DNA from: Candidatus Peribacteria bacterium
GTDB lineage: Bacteria > Patescibacteriota > Gracilibacteria > Peribacterales > Peribacteraceae
Direction: 5' to 3'
Length of the DNA stretch: 15,210 bases
Assembly (NCBI GenBank): GCA_903854455.1
Contig: CAINWJ010000102.1
Span: forward strand, 1 to 15,210
Shown piece after piece: positions 13,229-15,210 of the stretch. Within the stretch, counting starts at the first letter, position 1, and every line of letters starts with the position of its first letter. The notes beneath the pieces were generated by a model. That model worked only from the letters and a program-made list of their open reading frames with translations, made no database searches and was not told the origin of the DNA. A program made the position numbers and the translations under genes.

Positions 13229-13245
13229 CATTCTTGTGGTAGAAT
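13217..13245 (+). promoter_or_regulatory. Promoter of the 119/502-aa unit (leaderless)
   Basis: TTGTAA (13217-13222), a 17-nt spacer and TAGAAT (13240-13245), with the TG extension at 13237-13238. The -10 ends 6 nt before the ATG at 13252. TTGTGGTAGAAT is identical to the stretch before the TSP3 gene (8406-8417). Confidence 0.65.
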
Positions 13246-13251
13246 ACTCTG

Positions 13252-13611
13252 ATGGTTCAGACATACACCGATGACGGCCAAACCGCACAGGGAGATGGCT
13301 CGCCCATCCCACTGACCATTCCGGATGCAACCGAACTCTTCGATGCATTCATGGTGAAGATCGATCCGCGGTTTACCCATGAAGGACATCTTACGCTGGA
13401 ACAGGATCTCATTGCGGCCTCTCCGGATGAACGCAAGCGCATCGCCGACCGATACCGGGAAGCCCTGAAGGAATTTGAAGTGTGGATGAAGGAGTACTCC
13501 CGCGGACTCAAACACTCGCTCAGTCAGTTCCGTACCACGGTCGAGACCGAAGGTCGCGAACTGGATCTCCTCCCCGCAGAATCCGCACTGGATGCGCTCA
13601 TCCCCAACTAA
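13252..13611 (+). CDS. Hypothetical acidic helical protein, 119 aa
   Basis: I do not recognise this protein. It is soluble, without signal peptide or membrane segment. It has a polar N-terminal 20 residues, then PDATELFDAFMVKIDPRF and a mostly helical, charged body (DERKRIADRYREALKEFEVW and after) to a C-terminus ending LDALIPN. It begins directly after a leaderless-type promoter and ends 5 bp before the next gene, so the two are very probably co-transcribed and translationally coupled. The SLH gene is divergent from it across the dyad at 13208-13228. A role as a small cytosolic partner of the larger protein downstream is a guess from position only. Confidence 0.75.
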   Translation: MVQTYTDDGQTAQGDGSPIPLTIPDATELFDAFMVKIDPRFTHEGHLTLEQDLIAASPDERKRIADRYREALKEFEVWMKEYSRGLKHSLSQFRTTVETEGRELDLLPAESALDALIPN

Positions 13612-13616
13612 ATCGT

Positions 13617-15125
13617 ATGTTCCAACACACACATATCTTCGCGCTGAGTTCCGGAGAATTACGATTGCTCGCGCAGTCGGGTGAAACATCTGCAGCGGAG
13701 GTTCCAGCGACAACCGAAGCAGATAAAAAGGAAGTAGCATCCGAAGCGAAAGCACCAGAGGAGAAAGATGCCGGTGAGATCGTAAAAGATCTGCAGGATA
13801 AAAGAGATCAGCTTTGCACTGAATTCCAAAATAATACGATTGGTCCGTTCAGAGAGAAATTTCAAACATTGCAGCTGGAGCAAAAGATACAAGTCTTAAA
13901 CCTTCCTCCAAACATCGAGGCTGCGGTGAAAAGTCAGCCGGGTGCGGTCCGATTGGCTATCGTCGATTCTGTACTGACTTACCCAGTGGTGGAAGACATC
14001 TTCAAGGACAATGAAGATGCTTTCAGGGGAGTGATAGAGAATAGGAATGCATTCCTTCGCTTCCAGCAGAGCCTCAAAGGTTCCGTGCAGCCGGACGAAT
14101 CGGATTCCGCGAAGAAGGCAGATGACTTGCTCAAGAAATTGAATGACGCCGAAAAGCTAGTACTCAATGATTTTTTCGATCACATCACGGAGACTGCCAG
14201 TCGACCATCACCCGAGCAGAATAAAGAACAAATCCAGGATCACCTCACCGCCATCAAGGGCATCCTGAAGAATGTTCCGACCGGTGAGGACATCACCAAA
14301 TTCCCGGAACTGGAAGGCGAGCTGATGATACAGAAGGGGCTTCTGCTCATGAATGGCGTGGACGTCGCAACACTGGAAACAGGCGGCACTTGGGACGGAC
14401 TCAAGAACCTCAAGCCGGGCGAAGAGCCGAAGAAGCTGCCCAACAACAGTACTGAAGCATCCCTAGCAAGGCTCGGAGGGATCCTGCTGGTCATCATGGG
14501 CTGGAGCAAAATGGCCGGAGAAAAAATGCAGAACTTCGTCCGCCAGCGAGTCCCATCCGAGAAAGAAAAACTTCAGAGGAAGACGAATGAAGAGCTGTTC
14601 GACGATCTATCCTCGGCATTGATGAGTCAATCGAAGATTTTCGATGAGTTTTTCATAAAAACCTCGAAAGAATTGGAGAAAAAATTGTCCGAGAAAGAAG
14701 AGGAATATCAGAAGACAACCCCTGATGAAAAAAAGAAGACGCTCGAACCGGAACTCATAAAATTGAAGAAAGCGGTCGAAGATCTCAAGGTGATAGAGGC
14801 GAAAATCAAAATATTGGAGCAGGAGCAGCAGGCGAGATATAAAATTGAACAGAATGTTCAAGAAAAACTTGCAGCACAGGGTATTGCTCTTAGGGAAGGA
14901 ATGGACGATTGGACGCTGAAGTTTCCAAAGAAACAATTCGACAATCCATCAAAGGCTGATAATGACACTGTGTATACGTTCGATGGAATGTCACGGATTT
15001 TGTTGGATGGATCAACGGTGACGATCGGAACCGCAGTACTAAGAAAGGATGAGAAAGGCGACTTCCACCTAACCCGGGATGGAAAGGAGGAAGAGATAAT
15101 TACCAGGAAAAAAACAGATGAATAA
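13617..15125 (+). CDS. Hypothetical protein, 502 aa, with central hydrophobic segment and coiled coil
   Basis: I do not recognise this protein. The ATG at 13617 is preferred because it lies 5 bp after the previous stop; the frame is open further upstream but overlaps that gene. It begins MFQHTHIFALSSGELRLLAQ, not a normal signal peptide, followed by an Ala/Glu/Lys-rich acidic stretch to about residue 50. Mostly helical regions follow, then one short hydrophobic segment, LARLGGILLVIMGW (about 283-296). A long Lys/Glu-rich coiled coil covers about residues 345-420. The end has a small beta-like domain (YTFDGMSRILLDGSTVTIG and after). The gene is A-rich compared with its neighbours. A scaffold or envelope-linked role is possible but unproven. 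Confidence 0.78.
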   Translation: MFQHTHIFALSSGELRLLAQSGETSAAEVPATTEADKKEVASEAKAPEEKDAGEIVKDLQDKRDQLCTEFQNNTIGPFREKFQTLQLEQKIQVLNLPPNIEAAVKSQPGAVRLAIVDSVLTYPVVEDIFKDNEDAFRGVIENRNAFLRFQQSLKGSVQPDESDSAKKADDLLKKLNDAEKLVLNDFFDHITETASRPSPEQNKEQIQDHLTAIKGILKNVPTGEDITKFPELEGELMIQKGLLLMNGVDVATLETGGTWDGLKNLKPGEEPKKLPNNSTEASLARLGGILLVIMGWSKMAGEKMQNFVRQRVPSEKEKLQRKTNEELFDDLSSALMSQSKIFDEFFIKTSKELEKKLSEKEEEYQKTTPDEKKKTLEPELIKLKKAVEDLKVIEAKIKILEQEQQARYKIEQNVQEKLAAQGIALREGMDDWTLKFPKKQFDNPSKADNDTVYTFDGMSRILLDGSTVTIGTAVLRKDEKGDFHLTRDGKEEEIITRKKTDE

Positions 15126-15210
15126 TCTGTGAAGCTGCCATCAGCATTGAGCTGCACGAAGTGTGATTTACCATGAACGGGTGCCCAGAGGGCGTGAGTT
15201 GAATGGTGCC
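15126..15210. other. Right edge, no feature supported
   Basis: The last 85 bases after the 502-aa gene show no terminator hairpin and no convincing start. A minus-strand frame is open from the edge across this stretch but continues far into the 502-aa gene. Confidence 0.3.

Noticed and set aside
13482..13616. Upstream extension of the 502-aa protein (45 extra codons)
   Set aside because: The extension overlaps the 119-aa gene in another frame. The ATG 5 bp after that gene's stop is the natural coupled start.
14858..15210. Minus-strand frame open from the right edge, with a protein-like stretch reading NADGSFTD
   Set aside because: It runs about 270 bp into the well-supported 502-aa gene, and no stop lies in the gap. 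It could be the end of a gene outside the window, but nothing here proves it.

Overview
The window looks like chromosomal DNA from a bacterium of the Candidate Phyla Radiation (Patescibacteria), most likely Peribacteria-like. This is an inference from content, not from a database match. The signs are small single-domain housekeeping genes, a type IV pilin and prepilin peptidase in a non-classical setting, an S-layer-homology (SLH) protein, a thrombospondin type 3 calcium-binding surface protein, many starts without a Shine-Dalgarno sequence, and moderately GC-rich DNA. Stops are TGA, TAA and TAG in the usual way and Trp is TGG, so there is no sign of the UGA recoding seen in Gracilibacteria/SR1.

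Left part (1-4600): the 5' end of a class IV aminotransferase (minus) diverges from a short aquaporin-like channel (plus). Next come tRNA-Trp (minus, CCA encoded) with a strong palindrome at its 3' end, a doubtful 72-aa secreted peptide (plus), a type IV pilin-like protein (minus) and topA (minus).

Middle part (4600-8300): an AT-richer alpha/beta hydrolase (plus), HU (plus, own promoter and terminator), a Jag/KhpB KH-R3H RNA-binding protein (plus), a convergent dnaJ (minus) and a divergent RDD membrane protein (plus).

Right part (8400-15210) is an envelope region: a membrane-anchored TSP3 calcium-binding protein (plus), prepilin peptidase (minus), a Ser/Thr/Ala-rich protein with an SGP-TM-basic sorting-like tail (minus), a tiny 35-aa membrane protein with the best promoter of the window and its own terminator (plus), a secreted SLH protein (minus), and a divergent two-gene unit of unknown function (119 and 502 aa, plus).

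Two patterns cut across these genes. (1) The gaps at 3' ends of genes hold degenerate arrays of period exactly 7, most of them built as two inverted arms. Two arrays (5875-5956 and 8293-8373) have the same 5+5 unit plan, and others run into the stop codons of topA and dnaJ. (2) Several envelope genes carry an extended -10 promoter box 6 nt before the ATG, so they should be transcribed as leaderless mRNAs; three share TGGTA(G/C)AAT-N6-ATG. The pilin and prepilin peptidase probably work together: the peptidase would process the pilin leader, and the SLH, TSP3 and Ser/Thr-rich proteins would make up other parts of the cell surface.
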